Part shown: piece after piece, positions 17,655-26,476 of the stretch
Position numbering within the stretch: the stretch's first letter is position 1
How the letters are laid out: every line of letters begins with the position of its first letter
Notes under the pieces: model-generated
Told to the model about the DNA's origin: nothing
Database searches by the model: none
Seen by the model: only the letters and a program-made list of their open reading frames with translations
Translations under genes and position numbers: made by a program
Assembly: GCA_012519985.1 (NCBI GenBank)
Contig: JAAYPC010000346.1
Location: 1-32,557 of the forward strand
DNA length: 32,557 nt
DNA from: Fibrobacter sp.
Lineage (GTDB): Bacteria > Fibrobacterota > Chitinivibrionia > Chitinivibrionales > Chitinispirillaceae
Direction: 5' to 3'

Positions 17655-17686
17655 TTTTGTATCGGGCAGGAGTTTTTGATACAAAA
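17655..17686. promoter_or_regulatory. Inverted repeat upstream of modA promoter
   Basis: TTTTGTATC (17655-17663) and GATACAAAA (17678-17686) form a perfect 9-bp inverted repeat with a 14-base spacer, centred about 100 bp upstream of the predicted modA start. It could be an activator or molybdate-regulator site. It resembles neither a textbook NifA nor an E. coli ModE site closely. Confidence 0.4.
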
Positions 17687-18092
17687 ATGTGATTTGTTAT
17701 AGTTTATAAGCAGCTGTGGATGAGTTGTCCACTGCAGGATTTGGGGTCTGACCACGATTAACTGCTGTAATTTCAGTGGATTAACCAGTTGTATATACAA
17801 TTTTTAAACGATTAACCAAAAATGCAACATTTCCACTCCTGCTAACCAATTCCATCAATTAAATTAAGTTCAGATTTTTCAGATACTCACTCTTCTTGAC
17901 ATTATGGAAGAGCTAAATCCGGAACTGTATATAACAGCCGTAGCAGAGACTAATGCTCTGATCGATGATTATGTTGCCCGGATCAGGAAACGTGAAACAA
18001 TATCAGAAAAGGTTTATGAGCCACAACCAGAGGTTGCCGGGAGCTAAAGAAAACAAGTGAGTCCATGAAGCCAATAGTAAATGATAACACAT

Positions 18093-18132
18093 GGGAGGTA
18101 GAATGGAATAACACCTTATTCCAATACCTCCC
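18093..18132. repeat. Strong hairpin (40 nt)
   Basis: GGGAGGTA pairs with TACCTCCC and TGGAATAA with TTATTCCA around a CACC loop, with a small bulge, giving 16 paired positions. It has no T-run directly after it, so it is not a standard intrinsic terminator. AAACAAG before and CTTGTTT after could extend the pairing. It may be the stem of a small palindromic repeat. Confidence 0.75.
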
Positions 18133-18313
18133 TTGTTTCAAGTAAGTAGAAAAAATCAGAGAATAGAACTTCCTGAACCAAAGCATCACTGACATCAGCT
18201 CCTAACCCATGCTACTACCCAGATCAACCGTTCTATATACCCTGAATACCATTATACTTGTAATTCAGCGGCCTGAACATTTTTTCGAAATATCAAAATG
18301 CGTATATTAAGCA

Positions 18314-18790
18314 GGTCAACCATACTTTACAAAAGTGCAATCTTACGCGTAATTGCGGTCAACCACACACTTTAAAAGTGCGTTTCCACGCGTGTTGCGC
18401 TCAACAAAACACTTTAGAAGTGCCTTTTCATGCGTGACTTTGCTGTTTTAAACACTTCAGGTGACCAGTATTACGCGTAACATTGCTATTCTAAACACTT
18501 AGGATGACCGATATGCGCGTAAATTCGCTTTTCGGAAATCTTAGGGTGACCGTTACATTGCGGTAATTCGCTTTTCGGAAATCTCAGGGTGACCGTTATA
18601 TTGCGGTAATTCGTTGTTCTGAAATCTTAAGATGACCGATATATTGCGGTAATTCGTTGTTCTGAAATCTTAAGATGACTGATATATTGCGGAAATTCGC
18701 TGTTCTGAACTCTTAAGATGACCGATATATTGCAGATTCGCTGTTCTGAAATCCTAAGTTGACCGATATATTGCGTAATTCGCCTTTTTC
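18314..18790. repeat. Tandem repeat array 2 (period 43 bp, ~11 units)
   Basis: About eleven degenerate units with a period of mostly 43 bp, same family and orientation as 1-237. The first three units have GGTCAACC-type heads with palindromes CACTTTAAAAGTG and CACGCGTG or TTACGCGTAA. Later units read TCGCTTTTCGGAAATCTTAG or TCGTTGTTCTGAAATCTTAA followed by TGACCG-ATATATTGCGG. The last eight units are the most alike. It is contiguous, without spacers and without an open frame. Confidence 0.9.
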
Positions 18791-19531
18791 TACCAATGTC
18801 TTCATCTCGGCCGCTTCAATGGCTGCCAGAAAGTGAAAGGAAATCGTGAATAGTTGTTTAATTTGGGAGCAGAACCGATTAGATCTAAGCTAAAATCTGG
18901 TTTTCAGAAATTACGAAACATTGGTTTTACCGTATGCTTACCTTCGAACGCACGCACAAAACAGGATTTCTTCTTTTTTTCTTCGATATTCGAAATTCAT
19001 TATTAGATTCGTTATTTAAAATCTGTTCCCCGTCCCCTATTCTTCGTTCTCCGAAATTCGAAATCTTGGATTCGTTCTACGTTCTTCTCTCTTAACTTCG
19101 ATATTCGAAATTAAATATTTATGGTACGGCATGCGCCCTTTATTAGTTACGGCTAGCCTCTTAGTGGGGATATCAGAATGCGAACGTCATTGCCTTCGAA
19201 TTTAGACTACATTCACAAGATCGAACTCTATTAGCTCCCCCATGAACTACACCATGTAAAAATCTATTGTTCCCGTTCCTTCCTGATCCCGTCAGGGACC
19301 GTCATATTTATTACAATAAATTAAATATGAGTCAGGAAATGTTTGATATTATCGGTTAAAAATTGACGGTTAAAATTACATAAACCCTGGTTATAGAAGA
19401 GGATAAGCGTGGTCCGACCCCATATCCCCATTTCATCATTTATCTTCGCAAAATAAAAATATCAGAATATATTATAAAAATTACTTGTAGAAGATAATGA
19501 GAACAATTATATTTGATGGGCCGATTGAGAA

Positions 19532-19547
19532 AGGCACGATACTTGCA
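19532..19547 (+). promoter_or_regulatory. Sigma-54-like promoter ahead of tRNA-fMet
   Basis: AGGCACGATACTTGCA matches TGGCAC-N5-TTGCA at every fixed base but the first, as good as the nifH site. The predicted start near 19558 is about 20 bases before the mature tRNA. An alternative sigma-70 reading is TATAAA at 19560-19565 without a good -35, or TTGAGA (19525-19530) with ATAAAA 17 bases on. Confidence 0.55.
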
Positions 19548-19577
19548 ATAAAAAGCAGGTATAAAACATTGAAATAT

Positions 19578-19654
<77 letters not shown>

Positions 19655-19666
19655 AATATTAAAAAA

Positions 19667-19696
19667 GCCTCAGGTTTCTTAACCTGAGGCTTTTTT
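19667..19696. terminator. Intrinsic terminator after tRNA-fMet
   Basis: GCCTCAGGTT and AACCTGAGGC form a perfect 10-bp stem around TTCT, followed by TTTTTT on the plus strand. Six A residues precede the stem, so it may also work on the minus strand for anything read from the GH53 side. Confidence 0.93.
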
Positions 19697-19697
19697 A

Positions 19698-19859
19698 TTA
19701 ATTGTGTTTAGTGTGGGGAGTAGAGGAAGGGCGTTGTTCAGCGCCGAACCGAAGCACAGGATGTGCGAAGACCATCCCGGTACTCCGGGACCCGAAGGGC
19801 ACGTAGCTGGATGCGAAGTGTGAACTAACGGCAGTGAGGCACCAGCGTCTTCGCGTGAT
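19698..19859. other. GC-rich structured insert between tRNA-end repeats
   Basis: This segment is clearly richer in GC than its surroundings and dense in small hairpins: GCACA-GGA-TGTGC, CCCGG-TACT-CCGGG and GCG-TTGTTCA-GCGC. It encodes no convincing protein. It may be what is left of an integrated element, a tRNA-associated mobile cassette, or a structured RNA. I do not recognise an RNA family. Confidence 0.4.
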
Positions 19860-19881
19860 ATCGTGCCCCCGCTACCAAATA
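19860..19881 (+). repeat. tRNA 3'-end direct repeat, right copy (att-like)
   Basis: An exact 22-bp copy of 19637-19658 without the rest of the tRNA. The stop codon and the last codon of the GH53 gene on the minus strand (TGG TAG) lie inside it. Confidence 0.75.
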
Positions 19882-21155
19882 CAATGCAAAACTCTCTGTA
19901 TATCCCGCTTCTGAGCATCTTGCATACGAACAATATACACATTTCCCGCCGGTAAATTCAGTAAACTGGCTGATCCATTACCCCTATCCGCAGCAACTAT
20001 TCTTCCCTGCAGATCCAAAATCGAATAACCTGTAACCACTCTGTCTCCCCGACGCAATACCCCACCGCGAGCTATCCATACATTTCCATCCGATCCTTGC
20101 TCTGCAATAGAAAACGACTTCCGGTTAGCCACCGGCTTATCTTTCAGAGGCAATGTATCGTTACCGTACCTGGTCCACAAGTTAGGATAAATGTCGATTC
20201 TGTAGTTCGTCCTTCCATTAGTAAAAAGCGTTTCATTCCACCTTGTAGGTTCCCAGACAAAGGTACCAATCCCCTTTTCACCCGGAAGATTAAACACGAT
20301 ATCATTCACCTGCTCGTGTACTTCTGCATATTCAGCTACCACAATCTTTACATCATGCGTTCTGGTTATCCCAGTAAGATTATTCATGAGATCATTGGGT
20401 GTCCCATGATATTGCTTATAATAGGAGAGTCCGAAGATATCGATCCTTTCTTTCTTTACCCCGGCTTTTATAAGATTGCTGAGCCAACCACTTGGATTTT
20501 TATCCGATAGCGAATGAATCACGATCTCTATCTCTTCACTGACATCCTTTACCCCATCGATTCCGGCATTGACCAGTTCTGCAAACTGTTTCATATTGCT
20601 GCTGCTTCCATCCGGCCATATCATTCCAGCAACGATCTCGTTACCAATCTGTACCATATCCGGTAATGCACCAGCTTTTTTGAATGCTTCAAGTGACTCA
20701 CGAGTATAGGAGCGTACTTTCTTTACCAGATCCGGATAGGAAAGCTCTCTCCATGACATGGGCTTGTGCTGCTTTCCCGGATCTGCCCAGGTATCGCTGT
20801 AATGGAAATCCAGCAGAAACATCATTCCCGCCTCTTTTATTTTTTTGGCAAAGGCAACCGTACGCTCAAGTCCACAGTACCCTTTAGTCGAATATGGGTT
20901 ATCCCATTCTTCACCCGGAACATACGCTGAAGGATCTACAAAAAGCCGCAGTCTGATACTGTTGAATTTGTGTTCTTTGAGAATTTGGAGAACTTCTTTT
21001 TGCTGGTTTTCATCATAATACTTCTGTCCATTATCGATATCTGCATCAACCCAGGAGATATCTGCACCAAAAATAAACTGCCTGCTCCGCGCATCGATAT
21101 GGCTGATTACCACAAAGTATACCAGAAAAAGCATAAGAAGAATCGTTCTTTTCAT
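19872..21155 (-). CDS. GH53 arabinogalactan endo-beta-1,4-galactanase, exported
   Basis: A 427-residue secreted glycoside hydrolase predicted to cut beta-1,4-galactan in pectin side chains. A signal peptide (about 1-23, MKRTILLMLFLVYFVVIS) precedes the TIM barrel (about 27-335). The catalytic pair is Glu173 in QIGNEI (acid/base) and Glu275 in VVAEYA (nucleophile); GADISWVDAD, RLRLFVDP and LLDFHYSDTWADPGKQ are GH53 hallmarks. The C-terminal 75 residues (YSILDLQGRIVA, LPAGNVYIVRM) resemble beta-rich sorting modules of Bacteroidota and Fibrobacterota. Start has AAAGGAG. The terminal VLHCIW is unusual because its stop comes from the tRNA-like repeat. Confidence 0.92.
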   Translation of the reverse strand: MKRTILLMLFLVYFVVISHIDARSRQFIFGADISWVDADIDNGQKYYDENQQKEVLQILKEHKFNSIRLRLFVDPSAYVPGEEWDNPYSTKGYCGLERTVAFAKKIKEAGMMFLLDFHYSDTWADPGKQHKPMSWRELSYPDLVKKVRSYTRESLEAFKKAGALPDMVQIGNEIVAGMIWPDGSSSNMKQFAELVNAGIDGVKDVSEEIEIVIHSLSDKNPSGWLSNLIKAGVKKERIDIFGLSYYKQYHGTPNDLMNNLTGITRTHDVKIVVAEYAEVHEQVNDIVFNLPGEKGIGTFVWEPTRWNETLFTNGRTNYRIDIYPNLWTRYGNDTLPLKDKPVANRKSFSIAEQGSDGNVWIARGGVLRRGDRVVTGYSILDLQGRIVAADRGNGSASLLNLPAGNVYIVRMQDAQKRDIQRVLHCIW

Positions 21156-21629
21156 AAGTTCTCCTTTAGCCGATGTTCTTCTTTTTTTGGACCATTCTTT
21201 ATGACTAAGATAATAAATAATTAATTCTGGAGTGATGAAAAGCTTCTTTTACCACACCGACAGAGACGAACGAATGTGAGAAATCTTTCCCATATCATTA
21301 TTGTCAGGTATTGTATAAAAGGATGAGGGAGGAGGATAAAAAGAAAGATTTCTCCTCGCAGACGCGTCGAAATGACCTGATACTCGCAGACTCGACAAAA
21401 TGAGTGGCTCCACCCATCAAACACCTCTCTATCCAGAAACCCACTCGAAGCGCTCTCAAACTACCCCCTTGTCAAGGGAGATGCTTTCCAGTGGAGGATT
21501 CCTCATCAATGTGCAATGAACAAATGCAGATAGAAACAGCATTCAAAGCTTAATTGCCATTATTGGTCTGGTACAATTGAGCTATTAAGTAAAAATGTAT
21601 AAGGAATCAGGGAGTAATGGCGCAAAAAG
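21156..21629. other. Intergenic region with interspersed repeat fragments
   Basis: No gene is seen. AAGATTTCTCCTCGCAGACG followed by CGTCGAAATGACCTGA, and CCCCCTTGTCAAGGGAGATG, have the look of two interspersed repeat types that are common between genes in many bacteria. This gap separates GH53 from the hyd operon, both on the minus strand. Confidence 0.45.
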
Positions 21630-21659
21630 AAAAGGACCGGTCAAGCAACCGATCCTTTT
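21630..21659 (-). terminator. Terminator of the hyd operon
   Basis: On the minus strand AAAAGGA and TCCTTTT pair, with CGGT/ACCG inside one mismatch and a loop of six bases; the U-rich tract TTTTCTTTTTG follows. It starts 23 bases after the hydA stop. Confidence 0.8.
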
Positions 21660-21682
21660 CTCTAAAACGAAGTGCAAAGGAG

Positions 21683-23419
21683 TTATTTTCTGTAATATTC
21701 GGTGTGAAGAAGTCTGTGGGACTTTTCACCTCCCGGATGACCCAGAAATTCACGGTAGAGCCTCTGGATATAGTGATTCTCGTGCGATTTGCGAATCTCC
21801 TTTTCCTGGTCAATACTGTAAATACCTTTCATTCTCTGTTGAAGAATGTCGGTGTCTGCATGAATAAATGGCTGTCCACCACCGTTGATACATCCACCCG
21901 GGCAGGCCATGATTTCAATCATGTGGTAACGGCATTCACCTCTCTGAATTTTCTCCAGCAGTTTTCTGGCATTACCCAACCCTGAAGATACCGCAACACT
22001 TACTTTCTGGCCTTCAATATCGATAGTAGCCTCCTTGATGCCTTCCAGGCCTCTAACAGAAGTGAAATCCACATTTTTCAGTTCTTTTCCGGTAGCCCAT
22101 TCGTAAGCTGTACGTAAAGCAGCTTCGAGCACTCCACCGGTGACTCCGAAAATCACTGCAGCACCAGTAGATTCTCCCAGCGGATTATCAAAGTTGTCCT
22201 CACGCATTTTAGTAATATCTATTCCAGCCTCTCTGAACATGGTGGCCAGTTCTCTTGTGGTAACAACATAGTCCACATCCGGAATTTCATTATTGGCAAA
22301 TTCAGGTCTTCCGGCCTCATATTTCTTAGCCTGACATGGCATAACCGAAACCACGATAAGATTTTCCGGCTTTACCCCGATCTTTTCGGCATAGTATGTC
22401 TTGGCAATCGCACCAAACATCTGCTGGGGCGACTTGCAGCTTGATGGAATGTTAATCAGGTCCGGAAACTGAAATTCCAGAAAGTTAACCCATCCGGGGC
22501 AACAGGAGGTAAGAATCGGCAGATTCTCATTGCTCTTGAATCGCTCCAGAAATTCATGTGCTTCTTCCATAATAGTAAGGTCAGCACCGAAATTGGTATC
22601 GAACACGGCATCAAAGCCGATCTGTTTCAATCCGGATACAAGTTTACCAGTCATATCGGTTCCTGGCTCTTCTCCGAATTCCTCCCCTATTGCTACTCTC
22701 ACAGCCGGAGCAACCTGCACTATCACCTTTTTGGAGGGATCACTGAGTGCAGCCCAGACCTTTTTTGTAAAACTGATCCCAGTTAGTGCAGCAGTGGGAC
22801 ACACATTGACACACTGTCCACACATCACACAGTTGGTGTTTGATAGTGGTTTCATTTCAGCCGGAGCTACAACAGAATTAAATCCTCTTCCGTAACCAGA
22901 GAGGGTACCTACAGTCTGAATATCATTACAGGCGGTTTCACATCTTCTGCACATGATACATTTACTCAGATCCCGTTTGATAGCTTTACTGGTGATGTCC
23001 ACCGGATACTGGGACATTTCACCTTTATAGCTCAAACTTTCGATTCCGAACTGCTGTGCAAGACTCTGCAATTCACAATTGAGATTTTTGGCACAATTAA
23101 GGCAGTCAAAAGGATGATCAGAAAGCAGCAGTTCAAGCACGATTCTGCGTGCCTGAATCACTTCTGCAGTATTGGTCTTAATCACCATCCCATCCTGAAC
23201 CGGTGTACAGCATGCCGGCATCATCTTTTTCCTTCCACCCATCTCCACATCAACCATGCAGATACGGCAGGATCCCACCCGGTGTTCCACATTGAAACTT
23301 TCCAGATTCATATGACAGAGGGTCGGAATATATACACCATCAAGCTCCTTTGCAGCTTCAAGAATTGTAGCATCCTTGAACACTTCCACAGGAGTATCGT
23401 TTATTATCACTCGAGCCAT
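21683..23419 (-). CDS. hydA: [FeFe] hydrogenase catalytic subunit HydA
   Basis: A 578-residue soluble hydrogenase. N-terminal 2Fe-2S domain (Cys35, 51, 54, 70), His-Cys3 4Fe-4S site (His102, Cys106, 109, 115), two ferredoxin 4Fe-4S clusters (Cys154-164 and 197-207), then the H-cluster domain. H-cluster motifs are TSCCPGW (304-310), MPCQAKK (360-366) and MACPGGCINGGGQP (504-517), all four ligand cysteines present. A small-subunit-like region is at about 520-560. Residue 431 is Leu in FGVTGGVLEAALR, where characterised enzymes have Met. With HydB and HydC it should couple H2 to NAD(H) and ferredoxin. Start follows AAGGAG. No maturases HydE, F or G are in the window. Confidence 0.95.
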   Translation of the reverse strand: MARVIINDTPVEVFKDATILEAAKELDGVYIPTLCHMNLESFNVEHRVGSCRICMVDVEMGGRKKMMPACCTPVQDGMVIKTNTAEVIQARRIVLELLLSDHPFDCLNCAKNLNCELQSLAQQFGIESLSYKGEMSQYPVDITSKAIKRDLSKCIMCRRCETACNDIQTVGTLSGYGRGFNSVVAPAEMKPLSNTNCVMCGQCVNVCPTAALTGISFTKKVWAALSDPSKKVIVQVAPAVRVAIGEEFGEEPGTDMTGKLVSGLKQIGFDAVFDTNFGADLTIMEEAHEFLERFKSNENLPILTSCCPGWVNFLEFQFPDLINIPSSCKSPQQMFGAIAKTYYAEKIGVKPENLIVVSVMPCQAKKYEAGRPEFANNEIPDVDYVVTTRELATMFREAGIDITKMREDNFDNPLGESTGAAVIFGVTGGVLEAALRTAYEWATGKELKNVDFTSVRGLEGIKEATIDIEGQKVSVAVSSGLGNARKLLEKIQRGECRYHMIEIMACPGGCINGGGQPFIHADTDILQQRMKGIYSIDQEKEIRKSHENHYIQRLYREFLGHPGGEKSHRLLHTEYYRK

Positions 23420-23471
23420 TTAGTTCTCCTTATCATCTGAACATCAGTATGTTACTGATGAAAAAATTCGG

Positions 23472-25361
23472 TTATCGGATTTCAATCGCGGAGAATTTAC
23501 ATTTCTGGTAACACACGCCACATTTGATACATTTGGACTGATCGATCTCATGCGGCTGCTTAACTTTCCCCGTGATACAGTTTTGAGGACAGTTCCTGGC
23601 ACATGCTGTACATCCGATACATTTATCACTGAGAATGAAATACTGCATCAGATTTTTGCATACACCGGCTTTGCATTTATGATCTCTGACATGTTCGACG
23701 TATTCGTTTTTGAAAAACTTAATTGTCGAAAGGACCGGGTTTGGTGAAGTCTGTCCCAAACCGCAAAGCGAAGTTTTCTTTATGGTGTCTGCCAGCGCAC
23801 CCAGTTTTTCCAGTGTGTCCTCTTCAGCTTTTCCATCAGTAATGGCTGTAAGCATCTCGTGCAGTCTCTTATTACCCACACGACATGGAGTGCATTTACC
23901 GCAGCTTTCATCAAGAGTAAACTCCAGATAAAATTTGGCGATATTAACCATGCAATCGGTTTCATCCATTACAATCATACCACCGGAACCCATCATGGAA
24001 CCTATAGCGGTAAGATTTTCATAAGTGATTGGAGTGTCAAGATTCTCTTTGGTGATACATCCGCCCGAAGGACCTCCGGTCTGTACAGCCTTGAAATCCT
24101 TGCCTCCACGAATTCCTCCACCAATATCATAAATAATCTCCCGAAGAGTCGTACCCATAGGAACTTCTACCAACCCTACATTATTGATCTTTCCGGCCAG
24201 AGCGAAAACTTTGGTTCCTTTGGATTTTTCGGTTCCAATCGAGTTGAACCATTCCACACCCTTGGTAATTATAGGAGGTATGTTGGCAAATGTTTCCACA
24301 TTGTTGACGCAGGTGGGAACTTTCCAGAGACCACTCTCTGCAGGAAATGGCGGTTTGGTTGTCGGCTCTCCCCTGTTTCCTTCAATGCTGCGGATCAATG
24401 CTGTTTCCTCACCGCACACAAATGCACCGGCACCAAACTTCAGATCAATATCAAAATCAAAGCCGCTTCCCATGATATTCTTACCCAGCATACCAATCTC
24501 GCGAGATTGCTTAATGGCTATCTGAAGCCGGTGAATAGCCAAAGGATACTCTGCACGGATATATACATAACCCTGTGATGCTCCAATGGCATACCCGGTA
24601 ATTGTCATCGCTTCGACAATACTGCAAGGATCTCCTTCCAGGATAGAGCGATCCATAAATGCACCCGGATCTCCCTCGTCAGCGTTACAGATAACAAATT
24701 TCTCGGGACTGTCATATTTACTGGCAGCTTCCCACTTTATACCGGTAGGGAAACCACCACCACCTCTTCCCCGCAATCCTGATTTCTTTATAAGATCTAT
24801 CAGTTGCTGACTGTCCATCTCGGTTAGACATTTTCCAAGCGCCTGAAATCCCTGAGCTGCTATATATTCCAGTATGTTTTCCGGATTTATGACTCCGCAG
24901 TTGCGTAAAGCAATACGGATCTGCTTTTTATAAAAAGGAATGTCTTTGCTCTTCTCAATTTTCTTTTTAAGAAGCGGTTCTTCATAGAGAAGCCTCTCTA
25001 CCCTTGTACCGCCAATTAAATGCTGCTCCACAATGTCTTTGGCATCTTCAGGGCAGACCTGAACATAAAAAACATTGTCCGGCTGAATCAATACGATAGG
25101 ACCCTTTTCGCAAAATCCGAAACATCCAGTCTTTAACACCTGCACTTTTTGATCAAGTCCGCAAGCCTTTATCTCAGACTGAAGGTTTTCCACTATCTTT
25201 GTACTGTTACTGGAAACGCACCCGGTTCCTCCGCAAACCAGTATATCTCTTTCAAAAGTGGATTTCTGTCCGGTACCCTCTTCTCTAAGCCCCAGAAGGT
25301 ACCCTAATGCCTTATATCTTTCCAGAAGTTCAGGATAACTGTTTATTCTTTCAAGTTTCAT
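23472..25361 (-). CDS. hydB: Bifurcating hydrogenase NuoF-like subunit HydB
   Basis: A 629-residue flavoprotein. N-terminal thioredoxin-like 2Fe-2S domain (Cys43, 48, 80, 84), FMN/NADH domain starting at GRGGGGFPTG (198-207) with NADEGDPGAF and EGNRGEPTTKPPFP, an SLBB region, the 4Fe-4S motif ESCGKCTPCR with Cys533, and two C-terminal ferredoxin clusters (Cys581-591 and 611-621). This domain set is the HydB of electron-bifurcating trimeric hydrogenases and binds NAD(H). It overlaps hydC by four bases and is preceded by GAGGT. hydA follows after 52 bases. Confidence 0.95.
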   Translation of the reverse strand: MKLERINSYPELLERYKALGYLLGLREEGTGQKSTFERDILVCGGTGCVSSNSTKIVENLQSEIKACGLDQKVQVLKTGCFGFCEKGPIVLIQPDNVFYVQVCPEDAKDIVEQHLIGGTRVERLLYEEPLLKKKIEKSKDIPFYKKQIRIALRNCGVINPENILEYIAAQGFQALGKCLTEMDSQQLIDLIKKSGLRGRGGGGFPTGIKWEAASKYDSPEKFVICNADEGDPGAFMDRSILEGDPCSIVEAMTITGYAIGASQGYVYIRAEYPLAIHRLQIAIKQSREIGMLGKNIMGSGFDFDIDLKFGAGAFVCGEETALIRSIEGNRGEPTTKPPFPAESGLWKVPTCVNNVETFANIPPIITKGVEWFNSIGTEKSKGTKVFALAGKINNVGLVEVPMGTTLREIIYDIGGGIRGGKDFKAVQTGGPSGGCITKENLDTPITYENLTAIGSMMGSGGMIVMDETDCMVNIAKFYLEFTLDESCGKCTPCRVGNKRLHEMLTAITDGKAEEDTLEKLGALADTIKKTSLCGLGQTSPNPVLSTIKFFKNEYVEHVRDHKCKAGVCKNLMQYFILSDKCIGCTACARNCPQNCITGKVKQPHEIDQSKCIKCGVCYQKCKFSAIEIR

Positions 25362-25891
25362 TCTTTTACCTCGTTTTTAAACTGGCTAAGTATCTTCTTT
25401 ACATCACCACCGGGTTTCAGCTTTCCAAAAACCTTTTCTCCAATGGTTATAACCGGTGCCAGCCCGCAAGCTCCTACACAACGAACGACATCTATGGAAA
25501 ACTCCATATCCTCTGTCACCTGCCCCGCCTTTATACCCAGCTCTTTTTCAAACTCCTCCAGAATCTTGTCTGCACCTTTTACAAAACAGGCTGTTCCCAG
25601 ACAAATTGAAATATTATGCTTTCCCTTGGGTTCGGTAGTGAAATAGTTATAGAAACTTATCACCCCTGAGACTTCTGAATGTTGAATGTTTAGTTTGCGG
25701 GCAACATGGGTCTGCACTTCCTCCGGAAGATACCCGAAGATATGCTGAGCCTGATGAAGAATCATAATAAGATCGCCCTTGCGCCTGGGACTGCAACTGT
25801 TGACTCCCAGAGAATCGATGAACTGATCTAGTTTGTCAAACATCTCTTTTGCTGCACCTTCAGTAATGCAGTTTGTCGCTTTGTTTTCCAA
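25358..25891 (-). CDS. hydC: Bifurcating hydrogenase NuoE-like subunit HydC
   Basis: A 177-residue NuoE-type protein with a helical N-terminus (SPRRKGDLIMILHQAQHIFG, YLPEEVQTHVARKLNI) and a thioredoxin-like 2Fe-2S domain with Cys97, Cys102 (CLGTAC), Cys138 and Cys142 (RCVGACGLAP). It completes the HydABC complex. The start is a TTG at 25891, supported by a perfect AAAGGAGG six bases upstream. First gene of the operon. Confidence 0.94.
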   Translation of the reverse strand: MENKATNCITEGAAKEMFDKLDQFIDSLGVNSCSPRRKGDLIMILHQAQHIFGYLPEEVQTHVARKLNIQHSEVSGVISFYNYFTTEPKGKHNISICLGTACFVKGADKILEEFEKELGIKAGQVTEDMEFSIDVVRCVGACGLAPVITIGEKVFGKLKPGGDVKKILSQFKNEVKE

Positions 25892-26476
25892 ACGTGGCCT
25901 CCTTTAAGTTTTATCCGACGTTAGAGTATACATAAAATATTACTCTCATAGGTAAAAATTGTGAAAAAAATCTCAAAATCTTTTTTCAACAACCTTTAGA
26001 TTAGGCGATTCGCCTTGAAATCGCACTACCGCATCGAACAAAACTGCTTTTTATTGTGAAAAATGGATTATTAAAAACGGTTTAAACCTGCACCCGTTTT
26101 AAAACTTAAAGACCAGAATCGCTTTATTATAAAACAGATTTGTATTATATGCAAATGACTTTCCGCTTATTGTACTTGCGGTGTCATTAATCAGGAAAAA
26201 TTTTATTCCTCTGAATTGTTTGCTGCTCGTTTTTGGGAAGCTATTATATCTTATTACGTTCTAATTCTTGTTAGATTATCCTCAAACAAAGCTTTTTTTA
26301 AGCTAACTTTATGTTGATCCCGAACTCCCAAAGAAACACTAAGTAGTTGTTTTTCTAAAAGGATGTGCAAATTTTTAGCATTCATTGTATTTTTAACTGG
26401 TGCAGAATTAAACAGAAAAACCTCACTCTTCTGAATAATTTTCAGTAGAAAAACTTACATAATTTCAGGATCAGTT
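25892..26476. other. Divergent intergenic region hydC / namZ
   Basis: These 585 AT-rich bases separate divergently transcribed operons and must hold both promoters. On the hyd side there is a TATACT-type -10 (minus strand, near 25927-25932) without a convincing -35, and Rex-like half-sites. A weak sigma-54-like GG-N10-GC on the minus strand lies near 26150-26165. No gene is seen. Confidence 0.45.
25959..25976. promoter_or_regulatory. Rex-like operator candidate
   Basis: TTGTGAAAAAAATCTCAA resembles the NADH/NAD-sensing Rex site TTGTGAA-N4-TTCACAA with two mismatches in the right arm. A second TTGTGAA half-site lies near 26054. Rex often controls hydrogenase genes, but the match is imperfect. 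Confidence 0.3.

Larger units (their letters stand above)
17493..19577. other. 2-kb repeat-rich region without a clear gene
   Basis: Besides the modA promoter, the hairpin at 18093-18132, the 43-bp array (18314-18790) and the tRNA promoter, I see only fragments. A 47-codon frame at 17904-18047 (plus, begins MEELNPELYITAVAETNALI) has no ribosome site. A minus-strand fragment near 18776-18860 reads HFLAAIEAAEMKTLVEKGEL and runs into the array. TTCGATATTCGAAATT occurs twice (near 18981 and 19098). TGGGGTCTGACCACG at 17742-17756 and GGATAAGCGTGGTCCGACC at 19401 are copies of a short motif in opposite directions. It looks like an accumulation of element remnants. Confidence 0.6.

Noticed and set aside
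17493-17684. N-terminal extension of modA
   Set aside because: It would span the sigma-54 promoter and put the signal peptide in the interior of the protein; ATG 17492 has a ribosome site.
19679-19942. Minus-strand protein across the GC-rich insert
   Set aside because: It runs through a terminator and the tRNA-end repeat and overlaps the end of GH53; composition is not protein-like.
23859-24578. Long plus-strand frame inside hydB
   Set aside because: The minus strand encodes an unmistakable HydB with all cofactor motifs; the plus frame is a shadow.
26150-26165. Sigma-54 promoter for the hyd operon (minus strand)
   Set aside because: GG-N10-GC and TTGCA are present but the GGCAC part is not, and it lies about 260 bases from the hydC start.
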